A DNA stretch of 64,000 bases from Saprospira grandis DSM 2844 (GTDB lineage: Bacteria > Bacteroidota > Bacteroidia > Chitinophagales > Saprospiraceae). The translations under genes and the position numbers were made by a program. The stretch spans positions 2,801,928 through 2,865,927 of the forward strand of contig NZ_JH719942.1 of NCBI RefSeq assembly GCF_000275825.1. The letters are read 5' to 3'. Shown here one piece after another: positions 43,504 through 51,838 of the stretch. Position 1 is the stretch's first letter. Each line of letters starts with the position of its first letter. The notes beneath the pieces were generated by a model, which saw only the letters and a program-made list of their open reading frames with translations, had not been told where the DNA came from and made no database searches.

Positions 43504-44760
43504 TTAGCTAATTTTAAAGCCCAATAGACCCAAATCTCTCCAAAAATCAGGATAGGATTTGGCCACAACTTCGGGCTGATCCATCTCTAATGGACCAAGC
43601 AACAGCGATAAGGGCGCCAAGGACATGAGCATCCGATGATCTTTGTAACTACTAATTAAGGGCTTTTTTTGGGCCCTTTTTACTCCCGACCTAATATGCA
43701 TCCAGTCTTCCCCAATTTCTACCTCCGCCCCCAGCTTTTCTAACTCCTTTTTCATGGCCGCCAAACGGTCGGTCTCTTTGATGCGCAAACTCTGTAGACC
43801 AAAAAGCTGGCAGGGAATAGCTAGTCCCGCCGCTACGGCCATTAAGGTTTGGGCCAAATCAGGATAATGCCGACAGTCGTAGCGCAAAGAGGAGGGCAGC
43901 GGCTGCGCTATTTTCTTTAGTTGTAGCTCTCCTGAAGGTGAAAACTGACTCATGACGCCCAGCTCTTTCATCAGCTCCATAATAATAGAGTCCCCCTGCA
44001 AGGAGTTCTGCTGCAATTGCCCCAAACGCAAACTAAATCCAGGCTCGGCCAAGGCGACTAGGGCATAGTAGTAGGCCGCCGCGGACCAGTCGCCCTCTAC
44101 AATAAATTCTTCTTCGGGAGCTTGGTAGTTCTGGGCCTCAATTAAAAAGCTTTTTCCCGCCTGCAGGTAATCAATGCCAAACTGCTCCATCAGGCCTAAG
44201 GTCATCTGAATGTAGGGCATGGAAATAATCTCCCCCTCTAGCTGTAGCTTTAACCCCTGAGGTAGGGCAGGGGCAATAAGCAAGAGGGCCGAAATATACT
44301 GGCTGCTGATGCCGCCATCTATACGCAAGCTAGGCATTTCTGCTGTGGCCGTCCAAGTAGAGGCCCCAATCTGTAAGGGCGGATAGCCCTCCTGGCCCAA
44401 GTAGTCAATTTGGGCCCCAAGGCTGCGCAGGGCTTCTACCAATGGACCAATGGGCCGCTCTAGCATCCGAGCAGAACCCGTGAGCACTTGCTTTTTGTTG
44501 TTGAGGCAAAGGTAGGCCGTGAGAAAACGAAAACAGGTCCCCGCATCTTCGGCATCTAGTATTTCTTCTTCTTCTTGCTGTAGTAGTCGGACCAAGCTCT
44601 GGCTGTCTTTGGCCCTAGATAAGCTTTTTGGGGGCGCCAATTGGCCCATAATCGCCTGAATAATCAATAAGCGATTACTAATGCTTTTGGAGCTGTTGAG
44701 CTGAATATATTGGGCGCCTGCCAAGCTTTTGGGCGCTTCTAAGAGTCGATTTTTAGGCAT
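43504..44760 (-). CDS. aroA: 3-phosphoshikimate 1-carboxyvinyltransferase (EPSP synthase)
   Basis: 418 residues from the ATG at 44760 (MPKNRLLEAPKS); upstream codons are part of repeat copy 10. Conserved pieces: LNSSKSISNRLLIIQA (substrate Lys-Ser), DAEDAGTCFRFLTAYL, GSARMLERPIGPLVEALRSLGA, GGISSQYISALLLIAP, EGDWSAAAYYY, RIKETDRLAAMKKEL and YKDHRMLMSLAP. It makes EPSP in chorismate synthesis. Two alterations against the usual form: LNSSKS in place of PGSKS, and DAGT in place of NAGT. The gene is complete. Confidence 0.94.
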   Translation of the reverse strand: MPKNRLLEAPKSLAGAQYIQLNSSKSISNRLLIIQAIMGQLAPPKSLSRAKDSQSLVRLLQQEEEEILDAEDAGTCFRFLTAYLCLNNKKQVLTGSARMLERPIGPLVEALRSLGAQIDYLGQEGYPPLQIGASTWTATAEMPSLRIDGGISSQYISALLLIAPALPQGLKLQLEGEIISMPYIQMTLGLMEQFGIDYLQAGKSFLIEAQNYQAPEEEFIVEGDWSAAAYYYALVALAEPGFSLRLGQLQQNSLQGDSIIMELMKELGVMSQFSPSGELQLKKIAQPLPSSLRYDCRHYPDLAQTLMAVAAGLAIPCQLFGLQSLRIKETDRLAAMKKELEKLGAEVEIGEDWMHIRSGVKRAQKKPLISSYKDHRMLMSLAPLSLLLGPLEMDQPEVVAKSYPDFWRDLGLLGFKIS

Positions 44761-44801
44761 AATTAGTTGGTTGATCAAGTTTTTTTGGAGTGAAAAGACC
44801 C

Positions 44802-44945
44802 CCAAAGGGGCGGGCTGGCCTAGCGATGTGCAGCAGTGGCCGTCAGGCCAGACCAAGGCGGCAAAGCCGCCGCAGGGCCGAGCAGACCTGCGAGCTGCGA
44901 AACGTAGCGCCGCAAGGCCGTAGGCCGCAGCGGAGGCCCCAAAAA
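44802..44945 (-). repeat. Structured GC-rich repeat, copy 10
   Basis: Variable hairpin GGCGGC/GCCGCC around AAA; GGCC/GGCC around GTCA; inner arm GGCCGTAGGCC. Core CGAGCAGACCTGCGAGC. Lies directly upstream of aroA, so it is leader or promoter sequence. Confidence 0.9.
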
Positions 44946-44988
44946 TAAATGATCATTAGAACAAGCTAGGCATAGAATAGTTTAGGCA

Positions 44989-45022
44989 AAAAAAAGCCCC
45001 CTTCTTAAGGAAGGAGGCCAAT
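44989..45022 (-). terminator. Terminator of the DUF6089 gene
   Basis: On the minus strand GCCTCCTTCCTT/AAGAAGGGGGC (one mismatch or bulge) is followed by T8, 20 bp after the stop codon. Confidence 0.8.
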
Positions 45023-45042
45023 TTGTTAGGTCTTAGTTGCGC

Positions 45043-46044
45043 TTAGAAACGAGCTGATTTACAGCCTTGGCGCTTGCGGCGGCGCTTGCGAGAGCCCACC
45101 AAACCGTTGTCAATAAAGTTGTAAGAAATAGTGATTCCGGTAATGAGGTACCAGTCTTGGGCCTTATCGCCACGAGTGGTTTGCCCCCCTCTTTCGGCTA
45201 CGGCTGCATCATAGGCATCTTGGGCGGGGAAATCGGCCCCAAAGGTGCCCCCAGCCTGATTGACCAGGTACTCATAAGTGCGGTCAGACATCAGTTGCTG
45301 CTCCGAGAGGTTGCCAAATTGACCCCCATCATAAGGATTTTGATCGTAGAGGGCGGTGGCGGGATTGGTGGTCACATCATAGGGATAACTCAAAGAAACA
45401 TCGTCTAGGTAATCCGTAAATGTTTTGCGAAAGCCAATCTCAAAACCAATATTGAGGTGGCTATGAACGGCAAATTTTACCCCCAAACCCATAGGAATAG
45501 ATAGCTGTGTAAGCTCATAAGGATTTCTGTTGGGTAGGTTGGGATTGCCCTGTCCCTCGGTGGCCAAGGGCTGTAGCGCTACCCATTCGTCATCTCGGTT
45601 GGGGTCAAAGTGCTTGGCCTTGGGGTTGTAGTTGAAAACGCCCAAACCAATAAAGGCATAGGGAGAAAATAATTTTTTGTGGCCCATCGTATTGTAGCCC
45701 ATAAAGTTGATTTCGGCCATCAAGGCCCCTTCAAAAATATGAGAGCGGAAATGCAGGTTCCGAATCTGGTCGCGTAGCTCTTTCGCATCTTGGTCGTTGC
45801 CCGAAATATTGCCGTAGCTGGCCTGCAACCTAAAATTGAGGTATTGGTTGAGGTTGTAGCGAGCAAAAATACCTCCCGCCAAATGCAGATGTTTGCTATC
45901 GAGCATAGAGTTGACCAACTCCCCCGAATAACTAGAGGTCCCTAGTTGTGCACCTACCTCAAAATAAGGCCTGGCCCAACTGTGCTGAGCCTGAACAAAA
46001 AAGGGAAGCGATAAGGCTAAAAAGAAGAGTGATAGTGTTTTCAT
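45043..46044 (-). CDS. DUF6089-type outer-membrane beta-barrel protein
   Basis: 333 residues with a signal peptide (LFFLALSLPFFVQAQ). Barrel strands alternate with loops: YFEVGAQLGTSSYSGEL, LHLAGGIFARYNLNQYLNFRLQASYG, LFSPYAFIGLGVFNYNP, SIPMGLGVKFAVHSHLNIGFEIGFRKTFTDYLDDVS, and a final DWYLITGITISYNF. This is the DUF6089 family found next to UDP-pyrophosphate synthase and BamA in many relatives; those genes are not here. The extreme C-terminus is basic (RKRRRKRQG) and may not be in the barrel. Confidence 0.88.
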   Translation of the reverse strand: MKTLSLFFLALSLPFFVQAQHSWARPYFEVGAQLGTSSYSGELVNSMLDSKHLHLAGGIFARYNLNQYLNFRLQASYGNISGNDQDAKELRDQIRNLHFRSHIFEGALMAEINFMGYNTMGHKKLFSPYAFIGLGVFNYNPKAKHFDPNRDDEWVALQPLATEGQGNPNLPNRNPYELTQLSIPMGLGVKFAVHSHLNIGFEIGFRKTFTDYLDDVSLSYPYDVTTNPATALYDQNPYDGGQFGNLSEQQLMSDRTYEYLVNQAGGTFGADFPAQDAYDAAVAERGGQTTRGDKAQDWYLITGITISYNFIDNGLVGSRKRRRKRQGCKSARF

Positions 46045-46132
46045 ATAAGCAGTTTTTGAATTGGAGGGCTAGGGGAATAGGGACAGGTCTACCTGAAAAT
46101 ACAATATTATAATGGCATAGCCAAATTCCAAT

Positions 46133-47104
46133 TTACTGGGGAATGATTAGCTCGTAATCCTCATAATGTAGTCCTCCCCAAACGCCTAAGCCGCCCTGAA
46201 TATTGGATTCAATGCGGACATAATTGCCAAAAGGCCCCTGGCTGCCCGAACTGTACTCAAAGGTTTGCCAAAACCGAAAATGCGGATAATCAATGTTACT
46301 TACTCGAACAACGGCGGTGTCGCCCCGCCAATAATAGCCTGCCGTTTCTAGATCAAATTCAGAAACAAAGGACTGCCCCCGCTGTACCGGGATTTCAAAA
46401 CCTACCCGCCCATCAAAAATCTTATCATCCGTAACCGATTGGCCCAAAAGCGGATAAAAAGGCTCCTCATTCCGCTTGGTAAATACCCGATAGTAGTTCT
46501 CCTCTCCCGCAGGATCAGTCACCGAAGCCCGCAATTCAACCAAAGAGTCATTCTCCGGATAATCAGGATGATCGACGTAGTACAGGCTGTCAAAACCCAC
46601 CAAAGGCACTAAGGTCGTTACCGCCGAAACGCTATCTTCTCCCGCCCGAACCAGCAGGCTATAACTCCGCCCCGGCTCAATCTCTAAAGGAGAAAAGTTC
46701 AAAAAACCAAAGATGTCTATATATATGCAGTATTCTAGCTCAGTGACCGAAATGCCCCCCAAACCCAAAAATTCGGCAACAGTTTGGGCCACAGCTGTAT
46801 CCAAAGCTGCCAAATCACCTAAGCAAAATTCGGTCAGTTGGACTTCGTTCTCTCCATCCGATACCCTAACGTCGGCATCATGCACAAAGAGTTCTGCTAA
46901 ACGAGCAGGACTCAAATCCCCGATATAAGGCGAGCTTTGGGTCAAAATAACATAGGGCGGCAGGGCCCCCGGCCCATATTCCACATAGCCTTCTACCACC
47001 AGTTGAGGCTCATCAAAAACGTCTTCGGGGGTATACTCTTCTTCACAGGCACTAAGGCCCAATAATAACAACAGCAAGGCAAAAATGGGGAGCTGGTTTC
47101 GCAT
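46133..47104 (-). CDS. DUF4249 lipoprotein
   Basis: 323 residues. Lipobox LGLSAC (Cys about 20), then DUF4249: EPQLVVEGYVEYG, VILTQSSPYIGD, VRVSDGENEVQL, PGRSYSLLVRAGEDSVSAVTTLVPLV and YWRGDTAVVRVSNIDYPHFRFWQTFEY. Members are usually encoded after a TonB-dependent receptor and may help it at the surface. No such receptor is adjacent here. It lies upstream of the DUF6089 barrel gene with an 88-bp gap, same strand. Confidence 0.88.
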   Translation of the reverse strand: MRNQLPIFALLLLLLGLSACEEEYTPEDVFDEPQLVVEGYVEYGPGALPPYVILTQSSPYIGDLSPARLAELFVHDADVRVSDGENEVQLTEFCLGDLAALDTAVAQTVAEFLGLGGISVTELEYCIYIDIFGFLNFSPLEIEPGRSYSLLVRAGEDSVSAVTTLVPLVGFDSLYYVDHPDYPENDSLVELRASVTDPAGEENYYRVFTKRNEEPFYPLLGQSVTDDKIFDGRVGFEIPVQRGQSFVSEFDLETAGYYWRGDTAVVRVSNIDYPHFRFWQTFEYSSGSQGPFGNYVRIESNIQGGLGVWGGLHYEDYELIIPQ

Positions 47105-47170
47105 GTTTTCTCTTTTACCGCTTTAACGATCTGTAAGACCCAAAGGTTGATGCCGAAGTCGCTTTATTCT

Positions 47171-47411
47171 GTTTTTTTGGGGCCTCCGCCTCGCTTCGCT
47201 CGTCGGCGGTTACTCCCTTTGGTCGTCGAACTGCGTCCTAAAGGACTTGTTGTCGCTTTGGGGCTCGCAGGTCTGCTCGGCCCTGCGTCGCCTTCGGCTT
47301 CGCCGCCCCCTTTCGCATCGGTTACTCCCTTTGGTCGTCGAACTGCGCCCTAAAGGGCTTGTTGTGGCCTGCGGCGGCTTCGCCGCCTGCTAAACCGCCT
47401 AAGGGCCCAAT
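47171..47411 (+). repeat. Structured GC-rich repeat, copy 11 (rearranged)
   Basis: Head CCGCCTCGC/GCTCGTCGG, then the GTTACTCCCTTTGGTCGTCG module twice with inner stems GTCC/GGAC and GCCC/GGGC. Core CTCGCAGGTCTGCTCGGCC. The usual variable hairpin is replaced by CGCCTTCGGCTTCGCCGC. Tail GGCGGC/GCCGCC. Confidence 0.88.
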
Positions 47412-47461
47412 TGTTACTAATAAGTTAAAGTGCTGACTTAGTGAACTTCTTGCTAAGGTCC

Positions 47462-47806
47462 AATGAGCTAGCTTTTGGTTAGCTCGAGCTAATACTTTCC
47501 TAGCTCGACCTAGGGTTTGGTCAGCTCGACCTAGGGTTTGGTCAGCTCGACCTAGGGTTTGGCTAGCTCGACCTAGCTTTTGCTTAGCTCGACCTAGGGT
47601 TTGGTCAGCTCGACCTAGGGTTTGGCTAGCTCGACCTAAAGCGCCACTAGCTCAAGCTAGGATTTGGCTAGCTCGACCTAGGGTTTGCTTAGCTCCAGCT
47701 AAGCGGCTACTAGCTCCAGCTAGAGTTTGGCTAGCTCGACCTAAGCGGCTACTAGCTCCAGCTAGAGTTTGGCTAGCTCGACCTAAGAGGCCACTAGCTC
47801 CAGCTA
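47462..47806. repeat. 21-bp minisatellite, about 16 degenerate copies
   Basis: Unit TAGCTCGACCTAGGGTTTGG plus one base, repeated with drift. Several units form short stems such as CTAGCTCCAGCTAG. The 21-bp period keeps a frame open on the minus strand (47652-47849) that reads as LAGASSRLGRASQT-like repeats; not judged a gene. It lies between repeat copies 11 and 12 in a 1-kb gap without genes. Confidence 0.9.
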
Positions 47807-47908
47807 AGGTAAGGGGCTTGTCCCTAGGCGCAGGAAAGGGGAAACACAAAATTTTAAACAGTCTCCCCTAAATTCAGCCGCCGAAGAATAGGGCCTAAAG
47901 AAAAAAAG

Positions 47909-48043
47909 ACCGCTGAGCGGCCCAGCGCTGCGGAGGGGTGGCCGAAGGCCAGACCAAAGCCGCCGCAGGCGGCTGCAGGGCCGAACAGACCTGTGAGCCC
48001 CGCAGCATAGCGGCGGCCAGCTTGCTGGCCGCGGGCCCCAAAA
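47909..48043 (-). repeat. Structured GC-rich repeat, copy 12
   Basis: Variable hairpin AGCCGCC/GGCGGCT around GCA; GGCC/GGCC around GAA; GCGGCCAGC/GCTGGCCGC. Core variant CGAACAGACCTGTGAGC, in which G-to-A and C-to-T sit opposite each other. Confidence 0.9.
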
Positions 48044-48123
48044 CAAGCTCCCCAAAAATTAAATTAGCAAGCGCTCAAAACTTTTTTCCTAAATTGCTTT
48101 TCTAAGAACAAAGAATCAATGAA

Positions 48124-49026
48124 ATGTTAAAAGTTGCTTTTTCGCCCATTTACCGCTATGAGCTGCCCCAAGGCCACCGCTTTCCCATGATCAAATATGA
48201 TCTATTGGCCCAGCAGCTCATTTATGAAGGTTGTCTGGAAGAAGAGAATTTTTTTCAGCCTCAGCCCATTGCCGAAGAATGGATTTTGCGCACACATAGC
48301 AAAGATTATTGGGACGCCCTAAAGGAGCAAACGATCTCGGCCAAAGCTGCCCGTAAAATTGGCTTTCCCATGTCCGAGAAATTGGTCCAACGTTCTAAAG
48401 TGATTGCTCAAGGGACCATTGATTGCTGTCTGGCGGCCCAAGAATATGGGGTTTCGCTAAATATTGCGGGCGGTACGCATCATGCCTATGCCAGCCATGG
48501 AGAGGGCTTTTGTCTGCTCAACGACTTTGCGATTGCGGCCAATTATCTTCTGGACCAAGGCCTGGCCCAGCAAATTCTCATTGTCGATTTGGATGTGCAT
48601 CAAGGGAATGGCAGCGCCAAAATCTTTGAAAATGAGCCCAGAGTGTTTACCTTTTCTATGCATGCCGCAGCCAATTATCCTTTCCGCAAAGAACGCTCGG
48701 ACCTCGATATTGCCCTGCCCGACCTGATGGATGATGGCCCTTATTTGCAGGTTTTAGCCGATTGTTTACCCGCTTTGCTCGAAAGCCTTCGGCCAGATAT
48801 GGTCCTTTATCTCTCTGGCGTAGATGTACTGGCCTCTGATAAGTTGGGCCGCCTAGGCCTAAGCTTAAATGCCTGCGCTCAGCGAGACCAATTCGTTTTT
48901 AGCTGCTGCCAAAAGGCAGGCGTTCCCGTGGCGGTCAGTATGGGCGGTGGCTACTCCCCCCAACTGCGCTACATCATTGAGGCCCATGCAAACACTTACC
49001 GAATGGCCCAAAAAATTTACAGTTAA
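48124..49026 (+). CDS. Histone-deacetylase-family protein
   Basis: 300 residues, full length for the bacterial class. Zinc and charge-relay signs: NIAGGTHHAYASHGEGFCLLND (HH pair and Cys), ILIVDLDVHQGNG (metal D and H), YLSGVDVLASDKLGRLGLS (metal D) and VSMGGGYS. In bacteria these enzymes remove acetyl from polyamines, acetoin-related or unknown small substrates. It is 2 bp in front of the carotenoid desaturase gene, with crtD and cruF in the same transcript, which is the only hint about its role. Confidence 0.92.
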   Translation: MLKVAFSPIYRYELPQGHRFPMIKYDLLAQQLIYEGCLEEENFFQPQPIAEEWILRTHSKDYWDALKEQTISAKAARKIGFPMSEKLVQRSKVIAQGTIDCCLAAQEYGVSLNIAGGTHHAYASHGEGFCLLNDFAIAANYLLDQGLAQQILIVDLDVHQGNGSAKIFENEPRVFTFSMHAAANYPFRKERSDLDIALPDLMDDGPYLQVLADCLPALLESLRPDMVLYLSGVDVLASDKLGRLGLSLNACAQRDQFVFSCCQKAGVPVAVSMGGGYSPQLRYIIEAHANTYRMAQKIYS

Positions 49027-49027
49027 A

Positions 49028-50512
49028 ATGAAGAAACAACATATTGCCATCATTGGCGCCGGCATTGGCGGCATTGGGGCCGCCGTACGCCTAGCTGTCG
49101 CTGGCCATAGCGTAGCGGTCTTTGAGGCCAATAGTTACCCCGGCGGAAAACTCTCCAATTTGCAAGTAGGAGATTACCGCTTTGATGCGGGTCCCAGCCT
49201 CTTTACCATGCCCCAATATGTAGAAGAACTCTTTGCCCTAGCTGGCGAAAACCCCAAAGATTTCGGCTTTGATTATCATCGCCTAGATACGGTTTGTAAA
49301 TATTTTTGGGAAGATGGGCAGTCTATTTCCGCCTATGCCGATCTCCATAAATATGGCCAAGAGGTAGAAGAAAAACTGGGCTTTCCGGCCCAAGCGCTTA
49401 AGGATTACCTAGCCTGGGCCCGCTTTAGATACGAAACTACCGCCCCCATTTTCCTAGAGCATTCTCTGCATCGACTAAGCACCTATTTTCGCTGGAAAAC
49501 CTTTAAAGGGGTGCTGGCCATGCCATGGCTGGGGCTGCATCGCTCTTTGGACCAAGAGAATAAAAAGCGCCTAAAGCAGCACCCCAAAATGGTCCAACTC
49601 TTTAATCGCTATGCTACTTATAATGGCTCTAGCCCCTATAAAACCCCAGGGATCATGAGCCTAATTCCGCATCTGGAACAGGGTTTTGGGGCCTTTATGC
49701 CCAAGGGGGGGATGAAGGAAATTAGCCATTCATTGGTTCGTTTGGCCGAACATTTAGGCGTTAAATTTCATTATGGACAAAAAGTAGAGGAGATTTTGGT
49801 CCAGAACAAAGCCGTAAAAGGCATCCGAATTGGCCAAGAAGAACTCGCCTTCGATCAAGTCGTTTGTAATATGGATGTCTTTTTTGCCTACGACCGCCTT
49901 TTGCCCAAACAGCCCAGACCTAAGCGCATTTTGGAGCAACCCAAATCCTCTTCGGCCCTCATTTTTTATTGGGGGATGGACCAGAGTTTTCCCGAACTAG
50001 ATGTGCACAATATCTTTTTTAGCGATAATTATCCAGAGGAGTTTCGCCAACTATTTGAGGAAAAAAGTCTTTATGAAGATCCTACGGTCTACATTCACAT
50101 CAGCTCCAAAATGGAGCAAACAGACGCCCCCTTGGGCCATGAAAATTGGTTTGTCATGATCAATGCCCCACAACTTAATGGCCAAGACTGGGAGCAATTG
50201 ATTGCCCAAAGCAAAAAGCGGATTCTCGAAAAGCTAGAGCGCATTTTGGGCCGGCCTATTCAAGCCCATATTGTCGAGGAGGAGCTGCTTTCGCCCGCTC
50301 TGATTCAAGAGAAAACCCAATCGCATTTGGGGTCTTTATACGGCACCTCCTCCAACAACAGCATGGCGGCTTTTTTCCGGCATCCCAATTTCTCTCGGCA
50401 GCTATCGGGCCTCTATTTTGTGGGCGGCAGTGTGCATCCTGGGGGCGGCATTCCCTTAGCCCTTTTATCGGCCAAGGTGGCCACAGAAGACCTCATCAAA
50501 AACCTAAAATAG
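49028..50512 (+). CDS. crtD: Carotenoid 3,4-desaturase (CrtD-like; CrtI family)
   Basis: 494 residues from the ATG at 49028 (MKKQHIAIIGAGIGGIGAA), one base after the TAA of the deacetylase gene. FAD fold: GAGIGGIGAAVRLAVAGHSV, EANSYPGGKLSNL, DAGPSLFTMP; C-terminal YFVGGSVHPGGGIPLALLSAKV as in all CrtI-type enzymes. The SNLQVGDYRFDAGPSLFTMPQYVEELF stretch and its neighbour cruF favour the 1-hydroxycarotenoid 3,4-desaturase CrtD over phytoene desaturase CrtI. It would make the extra double bond of saproxanthin-type carotenoids. Stop TAG touches the next ATG. Confidence 0.85.
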   Translation: MKKQHIAIIGAGIGGIGAAVRLAVAGHSVAVFEANSYPGGKLSNLQVGDYRFDAGPSLFTMPQYVEELFALAGENPKDFGFDYHRLDTVCKYFWEDGQSISAYADLHKYGQEVEEKLGFPAQALKDYLAWARFRYETTAPIFLEHSLHRLSTYFRWKTFKGVLAMPWLGLHRSLDQENKKRLKQHPKMVQLFNRYATYNGSSPYKTPGIMSLIPHLEQGFGAFMPKGGMKEISHSLVRLAEHLGVKFHYGQKVEEILVQNKAVKGIRIGQEELAFDQVVCNMDVFFAYDRLLPKQPRPKRILEQPKSSSALIFYWGMDQSFPELDVHNIFFSDNYPEEFRQLFEEKSLYEDPTVYIHISSKMEQTDAPLGHENWFVMINAPQLNGQDWEQLIAQSKKRILEKLERILGRPIQAHIVEEELLSPALIQEKTQSHLGSLYGTSSNNSMAAFFRHPNFSRQLSGLYFVGGSVHPGGGIPLALLSAKVATEDLIKNLK

Positions 50513-51181
50513 ATGTCCTTAAGCTATTCGCAAAAGCAAAATTGGGTGCTCATTCTGCTCTGTGGCCTCTATGCCGTGGGTTTAGTGGGCGTTAGTTGGC
50601 CCTTGCATCCCGAATTTATGCGGCTAACCCCCCTCAATTTATTAACTACTTTTGGCCTCTGTCTTTGGGCGGAAAAACAGCAAGACAAACGTTTATATTT
50701 GGCCCTTTTGGCGGTCTATTGGGGCGGCTGGTTTCTAGAATTGGCGGGGGTGCAAACGGGCCTTATCTTCGGAGAGTATAGCTATGGCGCCACTTTAGGC
50801 CCTCAGTTGGGCGGCACGCCTTTCATGATCGGCCTCAATTGGGCCATGCTGGTCTATGCTTCTAGCTCGATCATTCTGCGCTTTTTTTCTAGCCGCCCGC
50901 TTTGGCTGCGCAGCCTACTGGCCGCCAGCCTAATGGTCAGTCTGGACCTCTTCATTGAGCCCGCTGCGGTCCGTTACGATATGTGGAGCTGGGGCAATAC
51001 GCCCTACAACAGCCTATTGGTTGCGCCTTGGCAAAATTATGCCGTCTGGTGGTTGGCCGCCTTTGGACTACAGCTCTTTTTTGGCCATTTTTTGGGGCCT
51101 AGGCGCAACCCCGCCCTCGAATTTTTGTTTCTTTGGCAGTTCGTTTTCTTTCTCTGGATCTACCTCTTTTTATTGATGTAG
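50513..51181 (+). CDS. cruF: Carotenoid 1',2'-hydratase (CruF family)
   Basis: 222 residues, seven hydrophobic segments. CruF-type signs: GWFLELAGVQTGLIFGEYSYG, LGGTPFMIGLNWAMLVYASS and SLDLFIEPAAVRYDMWSW. CruF adds water to the psi end of gamma-carotene-type carotenoids, giving the 1'-hydroxyl of saproxanthin and myxol. It starts at the base after crtD, so expression is coupled. Repeat copy 13 interrupts the run before crtZ. Confidence 0.88.
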   Translation: MSLSYSQKQNWVLILLCGLYAVGLVGVSWPLHPEFMRLTPLNLLTTFGLCLWAEKQQDKRLYLALLAVYWGGWFLELAGVQTGLIFGEYSYGATLGPQLGGTPFMIGLNWAMLVYASSSIILRFFSSRPLWLRSLLAASLMVSLDLFIEPAAVRYDMWSWGNTPYNSLLVAPWQNYAVWWLAAFGLQLFFGHFLGPRRNPALEFLFLWQFVFFLWIYLFLLM

Positions 51182-51183
51182 TT

Positions 51184-51336
51184 CTTTTTTGGGGGCCTCC
51201 GCCTCCCTTCGGTCGTCGGCGCTACGTTTCGCAGCTCGCAGGTCTGCTCGGCCCTTCAGCGCTAAAGCGCTTTGGTCTGGCCCTTCGGGCCACTGCTGCA
51301 CATCGCTAGGCCATAGCGGGCTTCGCCCGCTTTTGG
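51184..51336 (+). repeat. Structured GC-rich repeat, copy 13
   Basis: Variable hairpin AGCGC/GCGCT around TAAA; TGGCCC/GGGCCA around TTC; tail AGCGGGC/GCCCGCT. Core CTCGCAGGTCTGCTCGGCC. Lies between cruF and crtZ, inside what is functionally one cluster. Confidence 0.92.
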
Positions 51337-51372
51337 AGCCGATAATTTCTACTTTCTCATAATACCTTTAGT

Positions 51373-51837
51373 ATGCAGATTTTACTCTATACCTTAATTA
51401 CGCTTGCTAGTGTCATCGCCATGGAGTTTGTGGCCTGGTTGGCCCATCGCTATTTGATGCACGGCCTCTTATGGATTTGGCATGAAGATCATCATAAGCC
51501 TCATGAGGTAGAAGGCTTTTTTGAGAAAAATGATCTTTTCTTTTTGGTCTTTGCGGTCCCTAGTGCGGCCTCTTATATTGTTGGTTCGGCTGTGCCGGGC
51601 TATTTTCCCCTCTTTTTTGTGGGGGTGGGTATTTCTATTTACGGGCTGATCTATTTTCTGATTCATGACGTATATATACACCAACGCTTCAAATGGTTTA
51701 AACAATTGGATGGCTGGTATTCTAGAGGGATTTTGCGTGCCCATGGCGCCCATCATGCCAAACAGGAAAAAGAGGATGGCGTTTCTTTTGGCCTCTTGCT
51801 GGTGCATCCCAAATATTTTCGCAAAAAAAAGAAGTAA
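51373..51837 (+). CDS. crtZ: Beta-carotene 3-hydroxylase
   Basis: 154 residues, four membrane segments. Di-iron His clusters of the fatty-acid-hydroxylase/CrtZ superfamily: AHRYLMHG, WHEDHHKPH, HDVYIHQRF and RAHGAHHAKQ. It puts the 3-hydroxyl on the beta ring. With crtD and cruF it completes the late steps from a monocyclic carotene to saproxanthin. MsrB starts 1 base after its stop. Confidence 0.94.
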   Translation: MQILLYTLITLASVIAMEFVAWLAHRYLMHGLLWIWHEDHHKPHEVEGFFEKNDLFFLVFAVPSAASYIVGSAVPGYFPLFFVGVGISIYGLIYFLIHDVYIHQRFKWFKQLDGWYSRGILRAHGAHHAKQEKEDGVSFGLLLVHPKYFRKKKK

Positions 51838-51838
51838 T

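Noticed and set aside
44761-44856. N-terminal extension of AroA
   Set aside because: Encoded by repeat copy 10; EPSP synthase begins normally at 44760.
47652-47849. Repetitive 65-residue frame on the minus strand (LAGASSRLGRASQT-like)
   Set aside because: It follows from the 21-bp period of the minisatellite; no start context, no terminator and no neighbour that supports a gene.
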